From the NCBI GenBank assembly GCA_019314375.1, contig JAFCZJ010000020.1:1-44468 (forward strand): 44,468 nucleotides of DNA. Reading direction: 5' to 3'. Every line of letters begins with the position of its first letter. Within the stretch, counting starts at the first letter, position 1. The stretch is from Deltaproteobacteria bacterium (lineage in GTDB: Bacteria > Myxococcota > B64-G9). Shown piece by piece: positions 7,606-16,266 of this stretch. The notes under the pieces were generated by a model. The model was not told the origin of the DNA and did not search any database. It worked only from the letters and a program-made list of their open reading frames with translations. Position numbers and translations under genes: made by a program.

Positions 7606-8184
7606 ATGATTCTGAAAATCCGCAGGAAATTAGGACGTCGAGGCTTTACCCTGATCGAGTTGATGATCGTTGTAGCGATTATCGGCATCCTGGCCGCCGT
7701 GGCCATCCCGGCTTTCATCGACTACATCCGCAAGTCGAAATCATCGGAAGTCCATGAGAACCTGGACAAATGCTATAAGGGCGTAATCGACTACTTCGAC
7801 AAGCCCCACGCCCAGGCGAATGGCACCACCTTCTCGTCCAAGATGCCTGCTGTCCAAGCTCCAATTGGTGCGGTCGCAATTGCAGCCCTAACCGGTGATT
7901 CCGGCTTCATCGACCCCGCAGCCTTCCAAGTAGGCGGCCTCGCCGAAGAATTCAAGGCCATCGGCTTCATTTTAACCGAGGCCACCTATGCCGTCTATGC
8001 CTACAATACCGACTCCCCGTTGGCATCCCCTTCCAACAATGAGACCTTTACCTGCGAGGCATGGACCGACATCGACGATGACGGCGTTCCCGCCCACTGG
8101 TGGAAGCAGGGCACCTACGCCACCGAGACCTCTTCCTTCCAGGCAGGTCATATCTGGCATGACCTGGACACGGATGACTGGTAG
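7606..8184 (+). CDS. pilA: Major type IV pilin (PilA-like)
   Basis: A 192-residue prepilin: leader [13 protein letters not shown], cleavage before Phe, [24 protein letters not shown] with Glu at +5, the amphipathic helix, then a globular domain of about 140 residues. The C-terminal part holds a Cys (TCEAW), an acidic DIDDDG loop that resembles a Ca-binding DxDxDG, and ends [14 protein letters not shown] lies 5 nt before the ATG. It has its own sigma-54 promoter and a strong terminator, and the PilG/H/I genes follow, as in M. xanthus, so I take it as the main pilin. It is clearly paralogous to the pilin at 12804-13385 (shared LDKC-KGVI and CEAW regions). Four pilins are present, so which one builds the filament is inferred. 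Confidence 0.88.
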   Translation: MILKIRRKLGRRGFTLIELMIVVAIIGILAAVAIPAFIDYIRKSKSSEVHENLDKCYKGVIDYFDKPHAQANGTTFSSKMPAVQAPIGAVAIAALTGDSGFIDPAAFQVGGLAEEFKAIGFILTEATYAVYAYNTDSPLASPSNNETFTCEAWTDIDDDGVPAHWWKQGTYATETSSFQAGHIWHDLDTDDW

Positions 8185-8216
8185 ACCGACAGACGTCTGA
8201 CACAAACATTGTAAAG

Positions 8217-8255
8217 AAGAGGACGAAAGCCTTGAGCTTTCGTCCTCTTTTTTTT
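8217..8255 (+). terminator. strong intrinsic terminator after the major pilin
   Basis: A 14-bp stem (AAGAGGACGAAAGC with GCTTTCGTCCTCTT) closes a CTTGA loop and runs into eight T residues (8248-8255). It lies 33 bp after the pilin stop. It would keep most transcripts to the pilin alone, with partial read-through to the ABC transporter genes that begin 12 bp later. Confidence 0.93.
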
Positions 8256-8266
8256 AGATTGACCTT

Positions 8267-9064
8267 ATGATGTCAGCCTTTCTGAAAACCTGTGCAACCT
8301 TGGCCTTGCTCGTAACCCTGCTGGGCCTGACTGCCTGGACACGATTTGAAATCAAGGCCATGCCCGCCGATCCGACGGCCTTGGCCAAAGAGGTTCTGCT
8401 CCTGCCTCCCGGGGCGGTCATCCGGCGGATCGATCTGGGCCACCACAGCCTGGCGGCCGATCTCCTGTTCATCCGGGCCAACCTGTACTACGGCCATCAC
8501 ATGCACACGGACGAACAAATGCCTTGGTTGGCGGATTTCATCGACAGCCTGCTCGTCGTGGATCCGGACTTCAAAAAGTCCTACCTGTGGGGTGCCATGG
8601 TGACCCTCTACTTTCAGCGGCAGGTAGATTCCATTCCCCGATCACTGATCGAACGGGCCAACCGCATACTTGAAAAAGGCATGGAGCGTTTTCCTCTGGA
8701 TCCGGACTTTCCGGCCGGCATCGGCTATAATTTTCACTACGAGTTGGGCGACCCTGCCGCCTCCTTGCCCTACTTTATCCAGGCGGCCAGCCTGCCCAAC
8801 GCGCCCGCATGGTTGGACGAAAAAATTCTCGACCTTTTCAGCAAGCAAGGGCGCAAAGATGCAGCCAAAGACGTACTCACCACCATGGTGCTCTCCACAA
8901 GCGACCCCAATCTGAACCGAGCCCTCACCGAGCGCATGGCCTTTTTGATGGACGAAGAAGAGCGTGAGCAAATCGAAGGCATCCGTCGCCGATGGCAAGC
9001 CGAGTGGATGAACGACTATCCCTTTTTGGACTACGACCTTTTCTTTCTGGTGCGCGAACCATGA
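8267..9064 (+). CDS. pilG: PilG-like accessory protein of the pilus ABC transporter
   Basis: A 265-residue protein with one N-terminal membrane segment (residues 5-24) and a helical, TPR-like remainder (GIGYNFHYELGDPAASLPYFIQAASLPNAP region). No catalytic motif is visible. The assignment as PilG rests on order: pilin, this gene, ABC ATPase, ABC permease, as in the M. xanthus pilA-pilG-pilH-pilI set, where PilG, PilH and PilI are needed for pilus formation. Its stop overlaps the start of the ATPase gene (ATGA at 9061-9064), so they are co-translated. No good ribosome site precedes the ATG, and a second ATG follows at once. Biochemical role unknown. Confidence 0.65.
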   Translation: MMSAFLKTCATLALLVTLLGLTAWTRFEIKAMPADPTALAKEVLLLPPGAVIRRIDLGHHSLAADLLFIRANLYYGHHMHTDEQMPWLADFIDSLLVVDPDFKKSYLWGAMVTLYFQRQVDSIPRSLIERANRILEKGMERFPLDPDFPAGIGYNFHYELGDPAASLPYFIQAASLPNAPAWLDEKILDLFSKQGRKDAAKDVLTTMVLSTSDPNLNRALTERMAFLMDEEEREQIEGIRRRWQAEWMNDYPFLDYDLFFLVREP

Positions 9065-10008
9065 CCGAACAAAGCCCAGCCATACACATTCGAGAACTGA
9101 CCAAAACCTTCCGCATCGGCCTGCGCCGCAAACGCACCGAGGCCCTGCGAGGCCTGGACTTGGATGTCCAGCCTGGGGAGATCTTCGGATTCCTCGGACC
9201 CAACGGGGCGGGCAAGACCACCACCATCAAGATTCTCGTGGGCTTACTTAAAAGCGACCGGGGGCAAGCTCGGATCTTCGGCAAATCCGTCAGGGATGCC
9301 GCCTCGCGAGCGCGCTTGGCCTACATGCCCGAGTTGCCGGATTTTTACGACTATCTGAAACCCTCGGAATTCCTTCTCCACATGGGCAATTTGGCGGGTC
9401 TGGATCGAGCCACGTCGCGTCGCCGCATCCCGGAACTCCTAGAGCGCGTGGGATTGGACCCCGACGAAAAACGCCCCATGCGCAAATTTTCAAAAGGCAT
9501 GCTTCAACGGGTGGGTCTGGCTCAGACCATGATCGGCGACCCCGATCTGTACATTTTGGATGAACCCATGGGCGGCTTAGACCCCATGGGTCGCCGGGCG
9601 GTCAAAGATTTAATCCACGAACTGGGCCGCAGAGGAAAGACCGTATTTTTTTCGTCTCACGTATTGGCCGAAGCCGAGGCGGTCTGCCATCGGGTAGCCT
9701 TTATGCGCGACGGCAAACTGATCCGCCAGGGTGAGTTGAGTGAACTTCTGACCGACAAGCTCTCGCCCTTCGAGATCCTGCTCGAAGGTCCCGCGGCTCA
9801 AAAGGACCAAGTCCTGGCCGAAAAATGTCAATCGGTCAGCCCGGCGGGAAAAGACAGCCTGCTGCACTTGGCCGAAGGCCAGCGCCCCGAGGATCTGCTG
9901 GGATGGTTGAAGGACAAGGGATATCGACTCCACGGCATCAACCGAAGACAAACATCATTGGAAGATGTGTTCATTCGCACCATGCAAGATGAAGCGGAGG
10001 GCAATTAA
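9061..10008 (+). CDS. pilH: ABC transporter ATP-binding protein, PilH-like
   Basis: A 315-residue ATPase with Walker A GPNGAGKTT (about 49-57), signature FSKGMLQRVGLAQ, Walker B LYILDEPMGGLDP and the switch His in FFSSHVLAEAE. It also has the extra C-terminal region typical of ABC-2 exporter ATPases. Context makes it the counterpart of M. xanthus PilH, an ABC ATPase required for pilus biogenesis and social motility. The reading frame extends upstream to 8992, but the ATG at 9061 overlaps the preceding stop and begins the conserved domain, so I use it. It pairs with the permease directly after it. The transported substrate is unknown. Confidence 0.9.
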   Translation: MTEQSPAIHIRELTKTFRIGLRRKRTEALRGLDLDVQPGEIFGFLGPNGAGKTTTIKILVGLLKSDRGQARIFGKSVRDAASRARLAYMPELPDFYDYLKPSEFLLHMGNLAGLDRATSRRRIPELLERVGLDPDEKRPMRKFSKGMLQRVGLAQTMIGDPDLYILDEPMGGLDPMGRRAVKDLIHELGRRGKTVFFSSHVLAEAEAVCHRVAFMRDGKLIRQGELSELLTDKLSPFEILLEGPAAQKDQVLAEKCQSVSPAGKDSLLHLAEGQRPEDLLGWLKDKGYRLHGINRRQTSLEDVFIRTMQDEAEGN

Positions 10009-10776
10009 ATGCGCGCCATCTGGTCCATCGCCGCCACCACCTTTCGTGAGAGTATCCGCAACCGAACCCTGCTGGGCATCGTCCTTCTGGCTGTGGCTTT
10101 CTTGGGCTCCGCCTTGCTGCTTGCCGCGCTCTCCCTCGATCAAAGAATTCGCGTCATCACCGACTGGGGTTTGTTTTGCGTATCCGCATTCGGTGTGCTC
10201 TTGGCCATCTTGATGGGCGTCAGCCAAATCCACCAGGAGATCAAGCGCAAAAGCATCTATGTGGTCTTGACCCGGCCCAACCCCCGTTGGAAATACGTAC
10301 TTGGACGCCAGTTGGGTCTTTCCATCACGCTGCTGACGGGGGTCACCTGCATCGCCGGCGCGTTGATCTTGCTGCTGCTCTCGGAAGGCGTTCCGCCCAG
10401 TGCCTTGCTGTTCAAGGCCCTCTGGCTGGCCCTGGTCGAAGTCCTGGTCGTGGCGGGCTTGGCCTTGTTTTTCGCTTCCTTCAGCTCACCTGTTTTGAGC
10501 GGCATGTTCACCTTCGGCATCTTCGTGGTGGGTCGCTCCATGCCTTGGCTGGAGACCCTGTCGGGAAAAAACGAAGCCCTGCTGCCCAAGGGCCTGCTTG
10601 TGGCCCTGACTTATGGCTTGCCTGACTTGGCGAGCCTGAACGTGGGTGCTCGGGTTGTGCATGGCATCGAGCTGCCCTGGGAGCAAGTCGCCACCTTCAC
10701 CCTCTATGGATTCTCTTATCTGGGTGCCCTGATCTTTTTCTCGGCCTGGATCTTCTCGCGTCGCGATCTGACTTAA
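10009..10776 (+). CDS. pilI: ABC-2 type permease, PilI-like
   Basis: A 255-residue integral membrane protein with six hydrophobic segments (about 18-40, 54-74, 103-125, 135-160, 163-180 and 228-248) and the ABC-2 permease start pattern SIAATTFRESIRNR. Its ATG follows the ATPase stop directly, with GGAGGG 6 nt upstream inside the preceding gene. It forms the membrane half of the transporter with the ATPase. By position it corresponds to M. xanthus PilI. What is exported is not known; the order next to the pilin only suggests a pilus role. Confidence 0.82.
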   Translation: MRAIWSIAATTFRESIRNRTLLGIVLLAVAFLGSALLLAALSLDQRIRVITDWGLFCVSAFGVLLAILMGVSQIHQEIKRKSIYVVLTRPNPRWKYVLGRQLGLSITLLTGVTCIAGALILLLLSEGVPPSALLFKALWLALVEVLVVAGLALFFASFSSPVLSGMFTFGIFVVGRSMPWLETLSGKNEALLPKGLLVALTYGLPDLASLNVGARVVHGIELPWEQVATFTLYGFSYLGALIFFSAWIFSRRDLT

Positions 10777-10788
10777 TCGATCGACACG

Positions 10789-12795
10789 ATGCCGGCCGCA
10801 AACTCGAACAAAGGTCTTCCGCTTTGGCCGGCCTTGTTGGTCTTCGCGGCCACAAGCCTCATCACGGTGCTCTTTGCCTTTCCCTTTCCCGACTGGCTCG
10901 ACAGCCCCGAGTTTTTGTACGCGGCCCGAAGGCTGGGCCTCTTCCACCCGCCCGGCTCTCCCCTGGCCCTGTTGCTCGCCCACCCCCTCTTTGCCTGGCC
11001 GGGCGAACAGGCCGACACCCTGGTGCTCTTGTTCTCCGGTTTCTGTCTGGCCGGAGCCGGAGGCTTGTTGACCCGCAGCTTGCAACATCTCTGGCAGGCT
11101 CTGGGACCGAAATCCGCGTGGATACGCGACATGAGCGCCTTGGGCCTTGGCCTTTCCCTGGCTGTCTCGCCGGCCTTCTTGGGACAACTCGCGCGTGCGG
11201 AAGTCTATGGTCTGGCCTGCCTCATCTTTGCCGGGGGCCTACATCAGCTTCTCCGTCTAAGCCTGGAGGACCCTGATGAACAAGAACAAGTTGAACAAGA
11301 ACAGCTCACCCGGGCCTTGCGCGTAAGCGCCTTGCTGGGCATGGGCCTTGCGGTCCACGGCCCCATGGTGCTGGCCCTGCTGGGGCTGATGCTGGCCATG
11401 ATGAGCAAGGCTCAATTCGCCAAACTATGGTGGCCTCCCCGCCGACTGCTTCGGCATGGCCTGGCCGGCTTGCTGGGTGCGGCACCCTTGCTGCTGCTTC
11501 CCCTGATGGTCCATGGCGCAAGCGACCTGCGCTGGGGAAATCCACGAGAGCTCAGCGGCTTGTGGTCGATCGTCTCTGGCCAAACATTCCAAGCCAGCTT
11601 CACCGCCGAAGCAAGGGCTGCCGCGGCGGGCCTGCCTCGCTATTTGGCCCTGCTGGCCGAGGGCTCGGGATGGGGACTGTTTCTCTTGGCCCTGCCGTCG
11701 CTTTACTTCCTTGGCAGACGCCGATTTCGCCTGGTGCTGGGTCTGATCCTGGCTCTCGGCATCAACGCGAGCTCCCTGCTCTTGCAAAAGTCTTTCCGCT
11801 TAGACAACCCCGACGTCAGCGGCTATGCCCTGCCCGCTTTCGTCCTCTTGACCATCCTCTGCGCCTCCGGCCTGGCCACAATCGCCACGGCACTACAAAA
11901 ACTGCGCCACTGGATGTCCCCCATGACCCTGGTCCTGGTTTTGGCAACCCTTGTGGCTCAAGCACCCGGACTGCTTCGAGCGGATCGCTCCTCGTGTTCC
12001 GCCGGCACCTCCTGGGCCAAAGCCAGTCTTGAGGCCGTGCCCGAAGGCGGCATTGTACTCTTGGCCGACTTCAACCTGGTCTTCATGCTGGAGTATCTCC
12101 AATCGGTGCATGGGCTTCGACAAGACGTGCTGATCCTGTACTTGAGGGACTTGGACAACCAAGCTCTGCGCGAGTCCCTCTTTGCAGAGCACCCCGAGTT
12201 GAGACGGGTCCTGCCCGACAGCAACGGTCTGCAAGCCCGGGTCTTGGACAAACTTGCCGCGCTGCGGCCTTTGGCCATGGATGCGGGCCCGCACTTGCAG
12301 CCCGAGTTGGCCCGCCACGGGCGTTTTAGGGGACTGCTTTGGATTCATGGCACCTCGGCCGACGAGGAAGAAACACGCCCGTCCCTTTGGGCCTGTGCCG
12401 ATGGCAGCCGAGACCTGCGTTCTGCAAAAGTACTGGCCTGGCACGCGATCTGGCAATCCCGTCTGGCCTTCAGGCTCGGGGACTTCGACTTGGCCAAAAG
12501 TCGCGCCCACTTAGCCCGATGTGCCGCACCAAAAGACGCCCAGGTTCAAAAGTTGGCGCATTTGTTGGACCTGGAACCCGGGGGAGATTGTCCAAAACAA
12601 GGCGGGCCGATCCTGAGCATTTCTTCTCAATTGCCACCGACCTGGATCAGCGCCTTGTTCACGGCATTGGGATTGCTGCTCTGGGGGATGGCCTGTCTTC
12701 GACTCCCCAGGATTTCACGTCACGGGTCGTGGGTCTTGACCTTTTCGGCCCTCATCGGGCTCGGTCTCATGGCTGCGGGAATCGCATGGGTGTGA
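10789..12795 (+). CDS. DUF2723-type multi-pass membrane glycosyltransferase
   Basis: A 668-residue protein with about ten membrane segments. The N-terminal loop reads DSPEFLYAARRLGLFHPPGSPL, the hallmark of DUF2723 proteins (GT-C fold; the eukaryotic member TMEM260 is a protein O-mannosyltransferase). The Asp/Glu of DSPEF would be in the active site facing the periplasm. After residue 400 a soluble region follows (LLADFNLVFMLEYLQ, LRQDVLILYLRDL), typical of the family. It begins 12 bp after the permease gene without a clear ribosome site, so it is probably coupled. Placement among pilin genes suggests it may glycosylate pilin or another exported protein. That is inference. It converges on the pilin operon with only 8 bp between stops. 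Confidence 0.75.
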   Translation: MPAANSNKGLPLWPALLVFAATSLITVLFAFPFPDWLDSPEFLYAARRLGLFHPPGSPLALLLAHPLFAWPGEQADTLVLLFSGFCLAGAGGLLTRSLQHLWQALGPKSAWIRDMSALGLGLSLAVSPAFLGQLARAEVYGLACLIFAGGLHQLLRLSLEDPDEQEQVEQEQLTRALRVSALLGMGLAVHGPMVLALLGLMLAMMSKAQFAKLWWPPRRLLRHGLAGLLGAAPLLLLPLMVHGASDLRWGNPRELSGLWSIVSGQTFQASFTAEARAAAAGLPRYLALLAEGSGWGLFLLALPSLYFLGRRRFRLVLGLILALGINASSLLLQKSFRLDNPDVSGYALPAFVLLTILCASGLATIATALQKLRHWMSPMTLVLVLATLVAQAPGLLRADRSSCSAGTSWAKASLEAVPEGGIVLLADFNLVFMLEYLQSVHGLRQDVLILYLRDLDNQALRESLFAEHPELRRVLPDSNGLQARVLDKLAALRPLAMDAGPHLQPELARHGRFRGLLWIHGTSADEEETRPSLWACADGSRDLRSAKVLAWHAIWQSRLAFRLGDFDLAKSRAHLARCAAPKDAQVQKLAHLLDLEPGGDCPKQGGPILSISSQLPPTWISALFTALGLLLWGMACLRLPRISRHGSWVLTFSALIGLGLMAAGIAWV

Positions 12796-12803
12796 TGGTG
12801 GAA

Positions 12804-13385
12804 CTAATAGTCATCTGAAGCATTATCGTGCCAAACCGCCCCACCCTGGAATGACCAGGAGGTCGGATTGAAGCGCCCCTGTTTTTCAAAGTGAGAGGCC
12901 AAATTATCATCATCCAGGTCCATCCAGGCCTCGCAAGAAAAACCATCGCTGGCGTTCACCGGTGGATTGTTGCCCAGATGGGAAAAACCATAACAAGCAT
13001 AAGATGCGTCCGAAATTTCGAAGTGAATGAACTTGAAGGTATCCGAAAAACCCGCCTGGTCAAAAAAACGTGCGTTGTCGTCCAAGGCGGCTTCCGTGGC
13101 AACACCTTCGGGACAGTGCATGGCCTCATCGGGCAATGTCGGCGTGATGATTGCGCCGTCCCCATCGATACGCTTTTCCTGGTAGAACTTGATGACCCCC
13201 TTGAAGCACTTATCCAAGCTCTCGTAGACCTCGGTGACCTTCGCATCGCGAACATGACTGAAATAAGAGGGGATAGCCACCGCGGCCAAAACACCGACAA
13301 TGGCCACGACGATCATCACCTCGATCAGAGTCATGGCCCGCTCGGCATCGACCCGACCAACAAACATATGCATTCGCTTCAACAT
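12804..13385 (-). CDS. Type IV pilin paralogue with an Ala-Met cleavage site
   Basis: A 193-residue prepilin. The 17-residue leader ends ERA and the mature part starts MTLIEVMIVVAIVGVLAAVAIPSYF, so the cleavage site would be Ala-Met and not the usual Gly-Phe; Glu at +5 is kept. The rest resembles the major pilin at 7606-8184: LDKCFKGVIKFY against [24 protein letters not shown] against [12 protein letters not shown], and an ending rich in Trp, His and Asp (VWHDNASDDY). GGGAG lies 5 nt before the ATG. It is the last of three pilins in one operon. Maturation may be slower than for the others, or it may be a special subunit. Confidence 0.85.
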   Translation of the reverse strand: MLKRMHMFVGRVDAERAMTLIEVMIVVAIVGVLAAVAIPSYFSHVRDAKVTEVYESLDKCFKGVIKFYQEKRIDGDGAIITPTLPDEAMHCPEGVATEAALDDNARFFDQAGFSDTFKFIHFEISDASYACYGFSHLGNNPPVNASDGFSCEAWMDLDDDNLASHFEKQGRFNPTSWSFQGGAVWHDNASDDY

Positions 13386-13412
13386 GCAAGCTCCCTTGAT
13401 CGGATATCGATC

Positions 13413-14093
13413 TCAATAAGTCGATGGATGGCCTGGTCCCGGCGCAAAGCCTGCCGAATCGCAACGATAGACCGCGTTGTTGATGGAATTGGTGCGGACC
13501 AGAACAACCACCCCATCGGCGTCGGTATCGCTCTGGGCTTCGATTGCACACCAGGGCTGCATGTCAACCTGGACATTGTTCCCGCCAAGGACACGGGTAG
13601 TCGTTGGCGGCAACTCGGTCGCCCAATTCACGCCAAACCCGGAGAGGGGCATGCCGGGGGTCGCATTCATGGTGCCGGCCCCCGTGGGATGCTGCGATCG
13701 CAGCCCTGTCGCGTCGAAGGCCGAGAACACACGGTACTGGAAAGCAGTGGCCTGACGCGGCGACCAACCCAAGATGGTCCAGCCCGCGCCACAGTCTGCA
13801 TTCGGATTGGCCGGCCAAGTCTGCGTTTCATAGTTCTTTTGAGTGTCTATGCCTGGGGGCAAGTCCGGCGGACACCAATCAAGATACCCGGTGAACTGCT
13901 GGAAACGGGTGAAATAGGCTTGCTGGGCCTCCATCAGGCTTTGAACGTTGGACACGGCCTCGGTCACCCGCGCGTCTTTGATGTATCGCACAAAGACGGG
14001 GATGGACACGGCAGCCAAAACCCCAATGATGGCCACCACCACCATGAGTTCGATCAGCGTGAAGCCGGCCCTGCGAAGATGGCGTGTAGGCAC
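13413..14093 (-). CDS. Type IV pilin-like protein, GTG start
   Basis: A 226-residue prepilin with leader [35 protein letters not shown] and a larger globular domain with three Cys. The open frame extends to 14546, but that part overlaps the preceding pilin in another frame. An ATG at 14126 gives a 21-residue leader with a poor ribosome site. The GTG at 14093 has AAGGGAG (14101-14107) at 7 nt and gives a 10-residue leader, so I choose it. The globular part shares order and aromatic positions with the next upstream pilin (YLDW against DIDW, WPANPN against WPGTGD) and ends with SDTDADG, a DxDxDG loop. It is the middle gene of the three-pilin operon. Confidence 0.8.
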   Translation of the reverse strand: MPTRHLRRAGFTLIELMVVVAIIGVLAAVSIPVFVRYIKDARVTEAVSNVQSLMEAQQAYFTRFQQFTGYLDWCPPDLPPGIDTQKNYETQTWPANPNADCGAGWTILGWSPRQATAFQYRVFSAFDATGLRSQHPTGAGTMNATPGMPLSGFGVNWATELPPTTTRVLGGNNVQVDMQPWCAIEAQSDTDADGVVVLVRTNSINNAVYRCDSAGFAPGPGHPSTY

Positions 14094-14115
14094 GTTCCCG
14101 CTCCCTTCCGCAATC

Positions 14116-14685
14116 TCAGTACTCATCCTGCTCGGAAGGCTGAGAGTACAAATTGCGATTTGAATTGTGGAGAGAGAAATGTCGGAACTTGCCATCCTGG
14201 TCCAAGTCCCCGCAGGCATAAGCCACGAACCACGGTCGAGCCAGAGCCGCGGCATCGAGGTCGGCCGTGTACCAGGCTGGAGGATTTCCAGGAGCACCCG
14301 CCACATAGCGACATTGATTATTATAGGAAGTCTCCACGCTGTAGGTAAACCAGGTGGGCCCATCAGGCACCACCCCCAGGCTGCGCCAGTCGTCCATGTC
14401 ACCGGTCCCGGGCCAAATGACGGTCTCGGTGCGCTTGGTGGCGTCACCGCAATCATAGGGTGTCCAGTCGATGTCCTCGGTGTAGCACTTGTAAGTTTGA
14501 AAATAGCGTTCCTGCTTTTCTCGAATGTCTTGCAGGACGGTGGCAACTTCGGCGGTCTTGGCCGAATCGATATAGGAACGTAGCGCCACCACGGCCACCG
14601 CGGCCAAAATGCCGATGATGGCCATGGTCACCACCAGCTCGATCAAGGTAAAACCTTTGGCCAAAGGTCCAATGGATCGCTTCAT
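14116..14685 (-). CDS. Type IV pilin-like protein, first gene of the three-pilin operon
   Basis: A 189-residue prepilin: leader [35 protein letters not shown] with Glu at +5, and a globular domain with Cys residues (CYTED, CGDAT, CRYVA, ACGDLDQDG). GDLDQDG is a DxDxDG loop. The frame is open to 14892, but the ATG at 14685 has AGGAGG (14691-14696) at 5 nt and gives a normal leader, so I choose it. A good sigma-54 promoter lies 37-52 bp upstream. It follows pilR in the same direction, the place taken by pilA in M. xanthus. Whether it is a major or minor subunit cannot be told. Confidence 0.87.
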   Translation of the reverse strand: MKRSIGPLAKGFTLIELVVTMAIIGILAAVAVVALRSYIDSAKTAEVATVLQDIREKQERYFQTYKCYTEDIDWTPYDCGDATKRTETVIWPGTGDMDDWRSLGVVPDGPTWFTYSVETSYNNQCRYVAGAPGNPPAWYTADLDAAALARPWFVAYACGDLDQDGKFRHFSLHNSNRNLYSQPSEQDEY

Positions 14686-14721
14686 GTCCACCTCCTGTTT
14701 TGCCCTAAGCCTGGATAGTAG

Positions 14722-14737
14722 TGCATGATTCATGCCA
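14722..14737 (-). promoter_or_regulatory. sigma-54 (-24/-12) promoter of the three-pilin operon
   Basis: The minus strand reads TGGCATG-AATC-ATGCA with GG (14735-14736) and GC (14723-14724) 10 nt apart, matching 6 of 7 and 4 of 5 consensus positions. The start is predicted near 14711, 26 nt before the first pilin codon. No GACA or TGTC half-site was seen in the 160 bp upstream, unlike the other sigma-54 elements here. Confidence 0.68.
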
Positions 14738-14897
14738 TGGCAAGCAAAGCCAAGGCGAGAACAAAAGACCAAACAAACAAGGTATTGCCCATCATTGAGC
14801 ATCGTGCCTGGTCTCAAAATGCCAAGAATCGTCACGCACAGGTCCGCAATTATTTCGCAGCCGCAAACATTTGCGCAGCTCTGCCTGAGCAACCCAG

Positions 14898-16265
14898 CTA
14901 TTCCATGCCCAATTTCAAAACGCGGTAACGAATGGACCTGAATGAAATACCGAGAAGTTTGGCCGCATCCTTCTTGGTTCCGCCACTGAGGACAAGGGCC
15001 TGCTTGATCAGCTTACGCTCCACCCCCGCCAAGATCGAATCGAGCTCAATGCCCCCTTCCGGCAAAATCAGGTCCCCCAGATCGACCTCGGCGGTTCTGC
15101 GCTTCAAGTGATCGACGAACAACTCCGCGCCAAGGGGCCGACCCCCGCCCAGGGCCACGGCGCGCTCGACCAAATTTTCGAGTTCGCGCACGTTGCCGGG
15201 AAAATCGTAAGCCCTCAAGGCATCCAGGGCCTCGTCCAAAACCATGGAAGGAGGGCCCTCCGCTTCCGCGAAGAGCTTGGCCACAAAATGCCTGACCAGG
15301 TCCGGCACATCATCCAAGCGCTCCCTGAGCGGTGGCAGATGGATACGGATAACGTTGAGGCGATAAAAAAGATCCTCGCGGAATCGCCCTTCGGCCACCT
15401 CGGACTCCAGATCTCTGTTGGTGGCGGCCACCAGGCGCACATCCACCGGCCTATCCTTTCCCTCGCCCAAGCGCCTTACCTTTCGCTCTTGCAAGACCCG
15501 CAGCAGCTTGACCTGAACCGAGGCCGGCACCTCGGCGATCTCATCTAAAAAAACCGTCCCCCCCTCCGCCAGTTCAAACAATCCCTTGCGATCCGCGTTG
15601 GCACCGGTGAAGGCACCACGCTGATGACCAAAAAGCTCACTCTCAAGCAGGGCTTCCGGGATCGAGCTGCAATCGATGGGCACAAAAGGCGCCTTGTTGC
15701 GCGGCGATCGGAAGTGAATGGCACGAGCCACCAGTTCTTTGCCCGTGCCGCTCTCGCCGGTGATCACCACCGTGGATTTTGAAGGAGCCACCTGTTCGAT
15801 CAAGCGATAGACTTCCTGAATTCGAGGGCTGCGCCCCACCATGCCAAAGAAATCATAACGCCCGGTCAATTCGACCCGCATGGTGACGTTTTCACGAAGC
15901 AAGCGCTGCCGCTCCAAAGCACGCTGCATCACCACCCGAATCTCTTCAACCTGGAAGGGCTTTTGGATGTAATCATAAGCCCCCAATTTGATGGCCTCCA
16001 TGGCCGTGGCATCGGTGGCGAAGGCGGTGACGACGATGACCTCCACGGCCGGATTCCGTTTCTTGATGGCCTTCAATAGCTCCAGGCCCCCCGGCCCCTT
16101 CATCTTCAGATCGGTGATGACCAGCTTGGGCTCTTTGTCATCAAAGAGCTTGAGGGCTTCCCTCACCCCGGAGGCAGATCGGGTACTCCATCCATCCTGC
16201 TGACAAAAAATTTCAAGAAACTCACGCATGCTGCGCTCGTCGTCCACAATCAATATTTCACTCAT
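14898..16265 (-). CDS. pilR: PilR, sigma-54 response regulator
   Basis: A 455-residue NtrC-family regulator. The receiver domain spans 1-120 with phospho-acceptor Asp52 ([12 protein letters not shown]). The AAA+ domain spans about 140-370 with GESGTGKE, the GAFTGA sigma-54 loop, FLDEIAEVP and [11 protein letters not shown]. The Fis-type DNA-binding end reads [25 protein letters not shown]. Activated by PilS, it would turn on sigma-54 pilin promoters. The frame is open to 16340, but the ATG at 16265 has GGGAG at 5 nt and starts one base after the pilS stop, so I use it. GAFTGA here against GAFTDA in the other regulator (1014-2399) shows the two are separate paralogues. Confidence 0.95.
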   Translation of the reverse strand: MSEILIVDDERSMREFLEIFCQQDGWSTRSASGVREALKLFDDKEPKLVITDLKMKGPGGLELLKAIKKRNPAVEVIVVTAFATDATAMEAIKLGAYDYIQKPFQVEEIRVVMQRALERQRLLRENVTMRVELTGRYDFFGMVGRSPRIQEVYRLIEQVAPSKSTVVITGESGTGKELVARAIHFRSPRNKAPFVPIDCSSIPEALLESELFGHQRGAFTGANADRKGLFELAEGGTVFLDEIAEVPASVQVKLLRVLQERKVRRLGEGKDRPVDVRLVAATNRDLESEVAEGRFREDLFYRLNVIRIHLPPLRERLDDVPDLVRHFVAKLFAEAEGPPSMVLDEALDALRAYDFPGNVRELENLVERAVALGGGRPLGAELFVDHLKRRTAEVDLGDLILPEGGIELDSILAGVERKLIKQALVLSGGTKKDAAKLLGISFRSIRYRVLKLGME

Positions 16266-16266
16266 G

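Noticed and set aside
7368..12803. Horizontal transfer or mobile element around the plus-strand pilin block
   Set aside because: No transposase, integrase, terminal repeats or clear change in base use. Gene content is normal for a pilus locus.
14094..14546. Open frame upstream of the middle pilin, making a 377-residue protein
   Set aside because: It overlaps the preceding pilin gene in another frame, has no pilin or other features there, and the GTG at 14093 has a proper ribosome site and leader.
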